Below, piece after piece: positions 42,709-50,824 of a stretch of 64,000 nucleotides of DNA (its first letter is position 1; each line of letters begins with the position of its first letter). The DNA is taken from positions 130,180-194,179 of the forward strand of contig PLYO01000029.1 in NCBI GenBank assembly GCA_003151825.1, read 5' to 3'. Under the pieces are notes generated by a model. The model searched no databases. It saw only the letters and a program-made list of their open reading frames with translations, and was not told where the DNA came from. The stretch comes from Ignavibacteriota bacterium (GTDB lineage: Bacteria > Bacteroidota > Ignavibacteria > Palsa-1295). The position numbers and the translations under genes were made by a program.

Positions 42709-43404
42709 CTAAGGATTTGGGGTCAGGCTTGCGGATGGCGGGCGACCGAGGTTTTTTTCGGCTTGCATCTCGAAACGGAGGCCATCGGCATTGGCGTGAA
42801 CGTCACGCGGGTCGCGGGCGTCGCCAATGACGAACAAGCTCTCCCCTGCTTCGACGGCTTCGCCCGCGAGATGCACAAGCCAGTCCATGCCGAGTATGGA
42901 TTTGAGCCACGCGCTGGCAAAAAAATGCTGAATTTTATCACGGTCATCCTCCGGGATGCGATACAGGTGCGCCGGAAGATGCGATACGCGCAAAAGAAAA
43001 CGGTCGTGATCCTCGCTCGTCAGCGGAAGATCAACTTCCGCTCCGAAAAAATCAAGTGGAATGTATTCATGCTCGAACGATCCAAACGAGGCCGCGAGGA
43101 GTGCATCGGTAAGATTCCCATGCGCCATCGTAACCGCTTCGTAATAAATTTCGTTGAACGCCGCTTCTGGAGAAACGGTGGAATCGAAGGTTCCGAACTC
43201 TTGGCTTGCAATGAATTCGCGCATATCGTAGCCCAGCCGAATTCCTTCCGGAACGAAAAGCGAGAACGGCAGCGAAATCGTGTGGCGCGCATCCCGATCC
43301 GCGAGCGTGAGGCCCGAAACGGTATTTTTTGGATCGACCTGTGCGGAGACAGGATCACTCAAGAGAAGCGCGCTCACAAACGCGGCAACAAGCGCGCTAC
43401 GCAC
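42709..43404 (-). CDS. Exported protein with a YfiM/DUF2279-like C-terminal signature
   Basis: 231 residues from GTG 43404, which opens a signal peptide (VRSALVAAFVSALLLSDPVSAQ) and overlaps the end of the upstream gene by 8 nt; the frame to 43557 lies inside that gene and is not favoured. The C-terminal part DKIQHFFASAWLKSILGM ... AGEAVEAGESL ... DPRDVHANADGLRF follows the DKxxHF...DxxDxxANxxG pattern of the YfiM/DUF2279 group. The first half is unassigned. Periplasmic or membrane-associated; role unknown. Confidence 0.65.
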   Translation of the reverse strand: MRSALVAAFVSALLLSDPVSAQVDPKNTVSGLTLADRDARHTISLPFSLFVPEGIRLGYDMREFIASQEFGTFDSTVSPEAAFNEIYYEAVTMAHGNLTDALLAASFGSFEHEYIPLDFFGAEVDLPLTSEDHDRFLLRVSHLPAHLYRIPEDDRDKIQHFFASAWLKSILGMDWLVHLAGEAVEAGESLFVIGDARDPRDVHANADGLRFEMQAEKNLGRPPSASLTPNP

Positions 43405-44584
43405 GGCTTCCTTTCGCCACGATTTCTTTAGCCGAAGACGTGCGCCGCAAATCTTCGAGGACTGTGGGAACGAGTTTTTCGAGGCGCGCCGTAAAGTCCC
43501 GTCGTTTTTCGTCGATGCTCGAACGCTCATCGACCGGCGCCTGAAACAGCGGGACATCCTTCAGATAAAAGTGCGGCTCCGCATCGTCGGCGATGCGGCC
43601 TTTCGATTTAGCGCCGGGCATCCTTTCGCCAGCCACGACGATGGCGCGATGCTTCACCTTCTCGCGCACGAGTTTAAGCATCGCCGGAAGGGAATCATGC
43701 TCGAGTGCTTCCAGCGAAGGGGTCAAAAAAATAAATTCCGAGAACTCGCCGCGCGTAATAGCCTCGTTAATTCCGGACGCTTCGAGCACGAGCGCGGCGC
43801 CATCGCGAATTTCCGCGCCAAGAAAAGCCGAGAGGCCAAATTCAATGGCGCTCGGGCTTAAATCTTTGAGAGAAGGATGGATGCCGGTATCGCGTCGGAT
43901 GATTTCGGCGAGTTTTGCAAGATCGTTGTCAGGTTTCTGGTTTTCAATGCTTTCGCCGGCGCGTGCGATAAAAATTCTGGAACTTAGTAATGAAAAACTT
44001 CGGGTCGAAGCGTCAACTTTTGCTATACGTGAAATATCCGCGTATGACCGATCATGCGCGGTGCCAGGCAGAATGAAATCCATCTCCTTATCGGATGCGT
44101 CGAAAAACTTTACTCCGAGCGCGGCAGCCGCGCCAAGTCCTGCATCGCATGCCAGAGGTTCTTCGAGTCCGAGAAGGATAGAGAATGCTCCTTCATCCAA
44201 AGCGTCTTGAATTAGTTCACCGATACCGGCGGTTGTTCCGGAATCTCCAGCGTGTTGCACACGGGCCACACGGGACATCTCGATCACGGCAAGTTTTCCA
44301 TCTTCCCCGGCGAATCCTATCGGAACGACGATGTCCTTTCCCCGTGCATCCTTCGCCTCGACTTCGAGAAAGGAGCCGAGCGTGTGCGTGACGAGGAAAT
44401 CAATCGTTCCAACGCCGCCATCCACGATGGGGAGTTGAATCAGGTCGGAACTTTTAAGCGAGCGATCATGCGTGCGAATGCTTCGCGCGAGTTGCGATAC
44501 CGCCTCGGTTGCATCCCATATTCCGGGGATGGGCAGGGCGGCTGCGAGAATTTTTCCGTGCAGAATGCGCGTATGATCGGTCAT
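43397..44584 (-). CDS. Glycerate kinase-like protein (GlxK/GarK family, divergent)
   Basis: 395 residues. The frame resembles type I glycerate 2-kinases: VSQLARSIR...IQLPIVDGGVGTIDFL, a central GIGELIQDALDEGAFSILLGLEEPLACDAGLGAAAALGVKFFD corresponding to the GLGGSATNDGGAGMLQALG region, and C-terminal helices. The highly conserved GGSATND is replaced by LEEPLACD, so kinase activity is doubtful. The start codon itself lies in an 18-nt hairpin (44570-44587), and two more copies lie in the coding sequence (44041-44058, 43580-43597). It precedes the GTG of the YfiM-like gene with an 8-nt overlap. Confidence 0.65.
   Translation of the reverse strand: MTDHTRILHGKILAAALPIPGIWDATEAVSQLARSIRTHDRSLKSSDLIQLPIVDGGVGTIDFLVTHTLGSFLEVEAKDARGKDIVVPIGFAGEDGKLAVIEMSRVARVQHAGDSGTTAGIGELIQDALDEGAFSILLGLEEPLACDAGLGAAAALGVKFFDASDKEMDFILPGTAHDRSYADISRIAKVDASTRSFSLLSSRIFIARAGESIENQKPDNDLAKLAEIIRRDTGIHPSLKDLSPSAIEFGLSAFLGAEIRDGAALVLEASGINEAITRGEFSEFIFLTPSLEALEHDSLPAMLKLVREKVKHRAIVVAGERMPGAKSKGRIADDAEPHFYLKDVPLFQAPVDERSSIDEKRRDFTARLEKLVPTVLEDLRRTSSAKEIVAKGSRA
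43580..43597. repeat. 18-nt hairpin, B type (CG core)
   Basis: CGCATCG-TCGG-CGATGCG, perfect 7-bp stem, extended by flanking C/G pairs to 43579-43598. It lies in the glycerate kinase-like gene, translated as RIADDAEP. Confidence 0.8.
44041..44058. repeat. 18-nt hairpin, A type (GA core)
   Basis: CGTATGA-CCGA-TCATGCG: a 7-bp stem with one wobble-type change (T opposite G). In the glycerate kinase-like gene, translated as AHDRSYA. Confidence 0.75.
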
Positions 44585-44587
44585 GCG
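44570..44587. repeat. 18-nt hairpin, A type, containing a start codon
   Basis: CGTATGA-TCGG-TCATGCG. The minus-strand ATG of the glycerate kinase-like gene (44582-44584) is inside the stem, and the element encodes MTDHTR. It also covers the gap to the GWxTD gene, which ends at 44591. Confidence 0.8.
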
Positions 44588-44590
44588 TTT

Positions 44591-46216
44591 TCAGCGATCC
44601 CAGATAAAAGTCCCCGGCGCGGGAAAAGCTCCCTGAAGACGGTAATCGCCGAGCATGTATTCATCCACAAAAGTATATCGTGCGCCGAGGCCGGAATATT
44701 CCCAAACTTCATACGGCCGCTGCATCGATTCGGACGTATGGCTATCGATGGCATCGGGTGCGCCGAGCGCAAGGTACACGCGCCCACGATCGCTCTTCCA
44801 ACCGGGTTGAAAGCTCGTGCCAAAATGGGCGTTGGCATATTCTACTCTGGCATAAAATACGCCCATCGGCCGGCTTGCATTGCTAAAAGCATCGTGGTCG
44901 ATGCGGTTTTCGCTTTGCACTTTTGCCGCAAGCAATTTTTGGTTCCAAAACTCGACGACGGCATTATGCTTTTCTTTCGGTGTTTGGGCATTCGAAAGCG
45001 AATCCCACTCGGCGCCCGTTGCAATGAATCGCAATTGCGCGATAGCCTGATCGAGATCGGTCACGGAAGCAGGAATTCCTCTGGCGATGCGAACGAAAAT
45101 CTTGCGCTCGGACCACGCGAGTGCGCGCTGGGCAAGCATCGCCGGATCGGTAATACTGGTATCGCTCGAGGCCGGGAGCACATAAGTGGTAAGGGTGTAA
45201 TGTCCGGACCATAAGCCGTCAAATTGCAATGGAATAAAGAGCGGCATTTCGGGAATCGCCGCCGGAGCCATCAGTCCCACGCCATTGACGTGAGTCGTCC
45301 GCAGCACGGAGGTGACTCGCATCGGTATAATTCGTTCGGTATCCGATGCATCCTTTTTAGGTTCGATGATTTCCGTCACGACGCTCAGCGTGGAATCGGG
45401 CGGCATGTTATAGAGCGCGGCAAAAATACCACCTTGACGAACATTGTCAACGATGCGGCTCATCCCCGCATTCTCGTTCGTGTTCCCCACCAGTTCCGAA
45501 ACGTCCGGCCCGATGGAGGGAACGATATTCATTCCCGCATGATCGGTCATGCGGCGCTCGCCATAAAGGAGAAGGTCGCTCATCATGGGTCCGGCGCCTG
45601 AGAAGCTTTTGACATGGAAGGCAATGCTCGTATCGTATTCATTCCGCGACGAGAGATCGCGTATGCTCAAACGCAATTGGTAATCCCTTCCCGAATGACC
45701 CGCATCCGAGACCTTTAAAGGGTCTCGGCCGACGATGCTCATCATGCGCGCCGTATCGCCGGTGATGCGGCTCATACTTGGCGCCATGAGAAACGAAATT
45801 TGTTGTGCATCCGCGCGGCCCGCATCGTCAACAATGCGGGTGTGTCCGCGAGCGCTGCGGTCTTCATGTTCACCGGCTGTTTCGAGCGTGGTAAAGCTCT
45901 CGTAATGATCGAGAAGAATTACATCGTCTGCGGTTACTTGGACTCCGACGGAATAATCGGCCACATATCGATCGACCGCATAAAGAAAATCGAGCGACGC
46001 ATACGGAACAGCGATATAGACATCCACCCGCGTGCTGTCCAAAGCATCGCCGACGATGCTCGGGCCTTGGAACTGTAGCACGTCGAATACCGCGCGCGGC
46101 GCTTTCGTAGTAATTTCTTCGCCGCGAGTTGCGCCAGGCATTCTTCGCTGCTGCCCCATGAGTACAGATGCGGAGCCAAAGGCAAGGAGGCAAACAACGA
46201 GGATCGTTCGGAGCAT
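44591..46216 (-). CDS. GWxTD domain protein, exported
   Basis: 541 residues from ATG 46216 (MLRTILVVCLLAFGSASVLMG, signal peptide), 13 nt after the rimO stop; the longer frame to 46315 overlaps rimO. The C-terminal ~160 residues carry the GWxTD hallmarks: WDSLSNAQTPKEKHNAVVEFWNQK, FYARVEYANAHFGTSFQPGWKSDRGRVYLALGAPDAID and YEVWEYSGLGARYTFVDEYMLGDYRL. The N-terminal part is beta-rich and unassigned. At least three hairpins of the 18-nt family (45536, 46043, degenerate 45821 and 45752) and one TTTAAA palindrome (45706) are translated within it. Confidence 0.8.
   Translation of the reverse strand: MLRTILVVCLLAFGSASVLMGQQRRMPGATRGEEITTKAPRAVFDVLQFQGPSIVGDALDSTRVDVYIAVPYASLDFLYAVDRYVADYSVGVQVTADDVILLDHYESFTTLETAGEHEDRSARGHTRIVDDAGRADAQQISFLMAPSMSRITGDTARMMSIVGRDPLKVSDAGHSGRDYQLRLSIRDLSSRNEYDTSIAFHVKSFSGAGPMMSDLLLYGERRMTDHAGMNIVPSIGPDVSELVGNTNENAGMSRIVDNVRQGGIFAALYNMPPDSTLSVVTEIIEPKKDASDTERIIPMRVTSVLRTTHVNGVGLMAPAAIPEMPLFIPLQFDGLWSGHYTLTTYVLPASSDTSITDPAMLAQRALAWSERKIFVRIARGIPASVTDLDQAIAQLRFIATGAEWDSLSNAQTPKEKHNAVVEFWNQKLLAAKVQSENRIDHDAFSNASRPMGVFYARVEYANAHFGTSFQPGWKSDRGRVYLALGAPDAIDSHTSESMQRPYEVWEYSGLGARYTFVDEYMLGDYRLQGAFPAPGTFIWDR
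45536..45553. repeat. 18-nt hairpin, A type
   Basis: CGCATGA-TCGG-TCATGCG, identical to the copy at 25394-25411. In the GWxTD gene, translated as RMTDHAGM. Confidence 0.85.
45706..45728. repeat. TTTAAA-centred palindrome in the GWxTD gene
   Basis: CCGAGACC-TTTAAAG-GGTCTCGG, an 8-bp perfect stem translated as GRDPLKV. Compare 31834-31855 (DPLKG) and 51151-51172 (GPLNG). Confidence 0.7.
46043..46060. repeat. 18-nt hairpin, B type
   Basis: AGCATCG-CCGA-CGATGCT, a perfect stem in which the outermost pair is A-T instead of C-G (a compensated change). In the GWxTD gene, translated as SIVGDAL. Confidence 0.85.
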
Positions 46217-46229
46217 GATAAGCAAAAAA

Positions 46230-47600
46230 TCAAACGATGGACGCATCGTCAACGACGCTTCCTTCCAGTTCGTATTCACTTGCATTTGTGATACGCGCGT
46301 GAACAAACTCGCCAATCCCTATTTCCTTCATGGAAGCAATGCGGACTTCACCATCGACTTCCGGCGCGTGGGAAGCAGTACGTCCGTAATAAAACTCGCC
46401 ATCCTCTCCGAATTCTTTTCGTTCGATCAAGACGCGCTCGACGGCCCCAATCTTAGCGAGATTCTTGGAGAGCGAAATCCCGGCCTGAATATCATATAGC
46501 CGCGTCTGTCGTTGGAATTTTTCTTCGGATGGAATCGGATCGCCGAGCGGGTGCGCCGTCGTGCCTTCTTCTTGGCTGTAAGTAAAAACGCCGAGGCGGT
46601 CGAACTGCATCTGCTCGACAAATTCCTCCAACTCTTCGAATTCACGCTCGCCTTCAGCGGGGTAGCCGGTGATAAGCGTTGTGCGGAGCGCGATGCCGGG
46701 TATGCGCTCGCGGATTTTTGAAATGAGGTCTTCCGTTGCGCGGCGCGTAATGCCACGGCGCATGGATTTTAGCACTTCGGTCGAGGCGTGTTGCACGGGA
46801 ATATCGAGATACGGAACGATTTTTCCTTCGTCGGCCATCACGTCCAACAGATCGAGCGGGAACTTGGCGGGATACGCATACATCAGACGAATCCATTCGA
46901 TGGATGGAATGCGCGCAAGCCGCGTGAGGAGTTTGGAGATGGAACGATTCCCATAGAGATCGAGGCCGTAATTGGTCGAGTCCTGCGCGATGAGCACAAG
47001 CTCTTTCGCGCCATTCGCCGCCAGCATCATCGCTTCGAACTCCAACTCTTCCATTCCACGCGAGCGATGTCCGCCGCGCATGATCGGAATCGCGCAAAAC
47101 GAGCAGGGATGGTCGCAGCCCTCGGAAATTTTGAGATAGGAAAAATGCTTCGGAGTCGTTGGGAGGCGTTCGCCAAGCAGATTGTACTTTAAATCGAATT
47201 TTGATTCGGGAATAATAGCGGTGAGGATTTGCTCGAAATCCTGTGTGCCAAAGAAACGATCCACTTCCGGCATTTCCGCTTCTAATTCTGAACGGTAACG
47301 CTCGGAAAGACAACCCGCGACAAACACTTTCCGAATCATGCCCCGCTTCTTCAGTTCTATCGCCTCCAATATCGCGCCGATGGATTCCTTCTTCGCATGG
47401 TCTATGAAACCGCAGGTATTGATTATGACCGTCTCGGCGCGCTCCGCATCTTCTTCCAATCGAACTCCCCGGCGTGCAAGCATGCCGCCGATTACCTCCG
47501 AATCGACGGTGTTTTTCTCGCATCCTAAGGTAATAACCGCGACGCTCCGCGCATGACCGATCATGCGAGGCGGCGATGGATTAGAGCTGGTTTCTGACAT
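46230..47600 (-). CDS. rimO: Ribosomal protein S12 methylthiotransferase RimO
   Basis: Radical SAM enzyme that adds a methylthio group to the conserved Asp of S12. 456 residues. The N-terminal cluster cysteines lie in TLGCEKN, INTCGFID and VAGCLSERY; the radical SAM cluster is CDHPCSFC; the C-terminal TRAM domain ends near ARITNASEYELEG. EVDRFFGTQDF and LIAQDSTNYGLDLYG separate RimO from MiaB. Residues 12-18 (RMIGHAR), just before the conserved SVAVITLGCEKN, are encoded by an 18-nt hairpin, and the last residues VVDDASIV by a degenerate one. Confidence 0.94.
   Translation of the reverse strand: MSETSSNPSPPRMIGHARSVAVITLGCEKNTVDSEVIGGMLARRGVRLEEDAERAETVIINTCGFIDHAKKESIGAILEAIELKKRGMIRKVFVAGCLSERYRSELEAEMPEVDRFFGTQDFEQILTAIIPESKFDLKYNLLGERLPTTPKHFSYLKISEGCDHPCSFCAIPIMRGGHRSRGMEELEFEAMMLAANGAKELVLIAQDSTNYGLDLYGNRSISKLLTRLARIPSIEWIRLMYAYPAKFPLDLLDVMADEGKIVPYLDIPVQHASTEVLKSMRRGITRRATEDLISKIRERIPGIALRTTLITGYPAEGEREFEELEEFVEQMQFDRLGVFTYSQEEGTTAHPLGDPIPSEEKFQRQTRLYDIQAGISLSKNLAKIGAVERVLIERKEFGEDGEFYYGRTASHAPEVDGEVRIASMKEIGIGEFVHARITNASEYELEGSVVDDASIV
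47550..47567. repeat. 18-nt hairpin, A type, in the rimO N-terminus
   Basis: CGCATGA-CCGA-TCATGCG, perfect 7-bp stem, in frame in rimO as RMIGHAR between a variable N-terminal tail and the first conserved strand. Confidence 0.85.
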
Positions 47601-47711
47601 TACTTCGTCTTAACACGAGGTCACGCGCTCCGTTCCAAAATCAGGATTTTGCGGCCCGGCCACCAAAAATTACGTAATTTGCATTACGGATGACCCAGCG
47701 CCCCTGACTTT

Positions 47712-50700
47712 ATGCTCAAAAAAATCGCTTTTCTCGCTATTGGGATTGCTTTACTTGCGCCGTATCAACTTGCCGCGCAATCTGGCGTCGTCATCAATGA
47801 GATCATGTACGCGCCGCACAGCTCCGAGCCGGAATGGATCGAGCTGTTCAGTGCCGACACATCGAATTTCAATATAGCGCAATGGCAGATTTCTACAAGT
47901 ACGATGTCGGTAACATTGCCCATCAACTCGATTACCGCCGATCAAAATAAGCAATACATTGTAATCACGAATGATTCGATTATGCTTCGCGCAAAGAGGC
48001 CTGGCGACTACCCGATCGTGCAATGTGCGCTGCCCGCCTTAGATAGTACGGGCGATGAAATTGTGTTGAAGAATACGTCGCCTCAAACAGTCGATAGTCT
48101 TTATTACCTGCCATCCTGGGGTGGTTCAACCGGGGCATCGCTCGAACGAAGAAATGTTCTGAAAGCTTCTACGGACTCAACCAATTGGGGCACATGCATA
48201 GCGCCTTCGGGCGCGACACCGGGTGTGCGTAACAGCATCGCGACGCCGGACACCACACCAACGGTCACTGCTGCCCATCCGCTCGACATCGTGATAAACG
48301 AGATCATGGTCGAAGTCGTAAGCCCCGAACCGCAGTGGATAGAACTGCTGAACACCACGCCGGACACGATCAATATAGCTGGATGGACTCTGACGGTAAA
48401 AGGCCATGCGCCTGTCGTAATTCCACACACGAACACAATCATTCCCCCGGATTCCATGCAAATTCTTTCGAGCAACGATACCGTGCTGGCGCAATACCGA
48501 AAAATTCCCATCCCGCGTATCGTTCAATTGAGCCTTCCACATATGGATTATGGCGGCTCGACGCTCGCGCTTCGCGACGCGTTTGGGAATCTTATTGATA
48601 GCGTTTATTACGATGGTACCTGGATAAAGGCGGATGGTATTTCCCTCGAGCGGATCGATCCTGCGACCGTGGGATATGATTCAACCAATTGGGGTGCTTG
48701 TGTAGATTCAAGCGGCTCGACCATCCTCCGGCCCAATTCCGACCGCATACGGGATTACGATCTCGCACTCTCCAGCGCGCGGCTGACCGATACCTCTGTT
48801 ACAATTACCATTGTGAATATGGGCCGTGATACGATCCAGCATACGGCAGTAGCGCTTCAAATTGGGACGTTCGATACCATCGTTCAGCAAGTATCGATTC
48901 TTTTGCCGAGCCATGATTCGCAGGTAGTTCAGTTCCCGCTGCCCGATAATTTCTATGGCTTGTTCCCTGCCACGGCTTACCTCATAGATTCTTTAGACAA
49001 GAACCCCGCGAACGATACGCTGCGATTTAGTGTCGCGCCGCCCATCCCACCCGACAGCATCGTCATCAATGAGATCATGTTCGGTCCGAAACCCACCGGA
49101 TGCCAGTGGTTGGAACTTTATAATCTTTCGGCCAAATGGATTTCGATGGATTCGGTGCGGCTCATTACCGGCGAGTCGCGCCCTGGAGAATATTCGCACA
49201 TTATTCCACAGCTCGTAATCCCTCCCGATTCGTTTGCCCTTATCACGGCCAATGATTCCATTTACACCACCTATCCATCCCTCGTGGGACGAAGTGGCAT
49301 CGCGTCCCTTAGTATCTCCTCGCTCGATTTTGGGAAGGACTCGTGCTTTGTCGTCCTGCACAATGAGGATTCTACGACCATTGACTCAGTCCATTACTTT
49401 AAAACCTGGCAGCAAAGCCTGCTCACAAAGACGTTCGTGGGAATTTCTTTAGAACGCAAGGATCCACGTGGCGCAAGCAACGATCCCGGGAATTGGCAAG
49501 CCTCGCTCGACACGTTGGGGGCAACGCCGCTTGCTAAAAATTCGGTTGGGGTAGGGAACTATGATCTTGCGCTTACGACCGCGCGCCTAACGGACACAAC
49601 CGTCATCATTACCATGGAGAATGTGGGCAGCGATACGGTACGGCATACGGCGCTCGCGCTTCACATTGGGACGTTCGATACCATCGTTCAGCACGTATCG
49701 ACTCTTCTGCCGAGCCATGATTCGCTCGTGGTTCAGTTCCCGCTGCCCGATAATTTCTATGGCTTATTTCCCGCAACGGCTTACCTCATAGATTCTTTAG
49801 ACAAGAACCCTGCGAACGATACGCTGCGCTTTAGCATTGCGCCACCTATTCCGGCAGATAGCCTCGTCCTCAACGAAATCATGTTCGATCCGCAGCCAAC
49901 CGGGTGTGAATGGCTGGAACTTTACAATCTTTCAAACAAATGGGTTTCGATGGATTCCACGCGGCTTATTACCGGCGAGACGCGTCCGGGTGAATATACG
50001 CACGTCATTCCACCGCTCGTGATCGCTCCCGATTCGTTTGGCCTCATCACGGCAAACGATTCGATCTATCGTACGTATCCCACGCTCGTGGGCCGAAGTG
50101 GCATTGCGTCGCTTCGTATCTCCTCGCTCAATTTGGGCAAGGACTCGTGCTTTGTCGTTTTGCACAATTTGGATTTGTCCACGATAGACTCCGTCCATTA
50201 TTTTAAAACCTGGCAACAGAGCATGCTGAAAAAGACTTTCGCGGGAATTTCTTTAGAGCGCAAGGACCCACGCGGCGAGAGCAACGATCCCAGCAATTGG
50301 CGCGCCTCGCTGGAAGACAGCGCAACACCACTCGCGCCAAACTTAGGCGATACTTCTTCCACCCCCTCTACTCCGCCAGCCGGGACGGTATTCGCGGCGA
50401 GCTTTTCTCCCAATCCATTTTCGCCGGATGGCGACGGCTTCCAGGACACGAGCACGCTCACCGTCCAAACCCCATCGTCGGCGATGGGTGGAAACAGCAC
50501 GGCGTGGTCGATGCGCGTCCGAATTTATGACGCGCATGGAAGAATGGTCCGCTTGTTAACGGATGCAGCAACGATTCTCGGCTCGGCGAAACTTCCGTTC
50601 AATGGAAAACGAGACAACGGGCAGACCCTCCCGCCGGGGCTTTACACCGTCCTCATCGAACTTACGTCCCAAAGCCCGCTTCAGACATTGAAGCAAGAGA

Positions 50701-50732
50701 CGGGAGTCGTGATTGCGGGAAAACGTCGCTGA
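47712..50732 (+). CDS. Secreted lamin-tail (LTD) repeat protein with FlgD-like C-terminus
   Basis: 1006 residues with a signal peptide (IAFLAIGIALLAPYQLAAQ). Four lamin-tail domains, each opening with VINEIM-type motifs (VVINEIMYAPHSSEPEWIEL, IVINEIMVEVVSPEPQWIEL, IVINEIMFGPKPTGCQWLEL, LVLNEIMFDPQPTGCEWLEL), with CARDB-like segments (YDLALSSARLTDTSVTI) between. Residues ~349-616 and ~617-876 are a recent internal duplication. The C-terminus (FSPNPFSPDGDGFQDTSTL ... YDAHGRMVRLL ... FNGKRDNGQTLPPGLYTV) is a FlgD-like/gliding-associated domain that may serve as a T9SS export signal. Extracellular, possibly DNA- or polymer-associated; unproven. Confidence 0.85.
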   Translation: MLKKIAFLAIGIALLAPYQLAAQSGVVINEIMYAPHSSEPEWIELFSADTSNFNIAQWQISTSTMSVTLPINSITADQNKQYIVITNDSIMLRAKRPGDYPIVQCALPALDSTGDEIVLKNTSPQTVDSLYYLPSWGGSTGASLERRNVLKASTDSTNWGTCIAPSGATPGVRNSIATPDTTPTVTAAHPLDIVINEIMVEVVSPEPQWIELLNTTPDTINIAGWTLTVKGHAPVVIPHTNTIIPPDSMQILSSNDTVLAQYRKIPIPRIVQLSLPHMDYGGSTLALRDAFGNLIDSVYYDGTWIKADGISLERIDPATVGYDSTNWGACVDSSGSTILRPNSDRIRDYDLALSSARLTDTSVTITIVNMGRDTIQHTAVALQIGTFDTIVQQVSILLPSHDSQVVQFPLPDNFYGLFPATAYLIDSLDKNPANDTLRFSVAPPIPPDSIVINEIMFGPKPTGCQWLELYNLSAKWISMDSVRLITGESRPGEYSHIIPQLVIPPDSFALITANDSIYTTYPSLVGRSGIASLSISSLDFGKDSCFVVLHNEDSTTIDSVHYFKTWQQSLLTKTFVGISLERKDPRGASNDPGNWQASLDTLGATPLAKNSVGVGNYDLALTTARLTDTTVIITMENVGSDTVRHTALALHIGTFDTIVQHVSTLLPSHDSLVVQFPLPDNFYGLFPATAYLIDSLDKNPANDTLRFSIAPPIPADSLVLNEIMFDPQPTGCEWLELYNLSNKWVSMDSTRLITGETRPGEYTHVIPPLVIAPDSFGLITANDSIYRTYPTLVGRSGIASLRISSLNLGKDSCFVVLHNLDLSTIDSVHYFKTWQQSMLKKTFAGISLERKDPRGESNDPSNWRASLEDSATPLAPNLGDTSSTPSTPPAGTVFAASFSPNPFSPDGDGFQDTSTLTVQTPSSAMGGNSTAWSMRVRIYDAHGRMVRLLTDAATILGSAKLPFNGKRDNGQTLPPGLYTVLIELTSQSPLQTLKQETGVVIAGKRR
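48756..50340 (+). repeat. ~800-bp direct duplication inside the LTD gene
   Basis: Units 48756-49559 and 49560 to about 50340 encode homologous blocks of about 265 residues, with long stretches of near-identical DNA (for example around 48940-49015 and 49744-49819). The offset is 804 bp, an exact number of codons. A recent tandem duplication within the gene. Confidence 0.9.
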
Positions 50733-50820
50733 ACCATGATTTGGGGCGATTTTAGAGATTAAGGAGATGATTTCTATCCAATCTCTTTAATCTCTAAAAT
50801 CGCCCCAAATCATGGTTCAG
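50729..50820. terminator. Bidirectional terminator-like inverted repeat (GAACCATGATTT family)
   Basis: Arms of about 38 nt: CTGAACCATGATTTGGGG... from 50729 and its complement ending at 50820. The left arm contains the TGA stop of the LTD gene, and the right arm ends 4 nt before the stop of the convergent T9SS gene, so it is placed to terminate both. The sequence belongs to a dispersed family (8184, 12758, 60871-60971). Confidence 0.75.
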
Positions 50821-50824
50821 ATTT

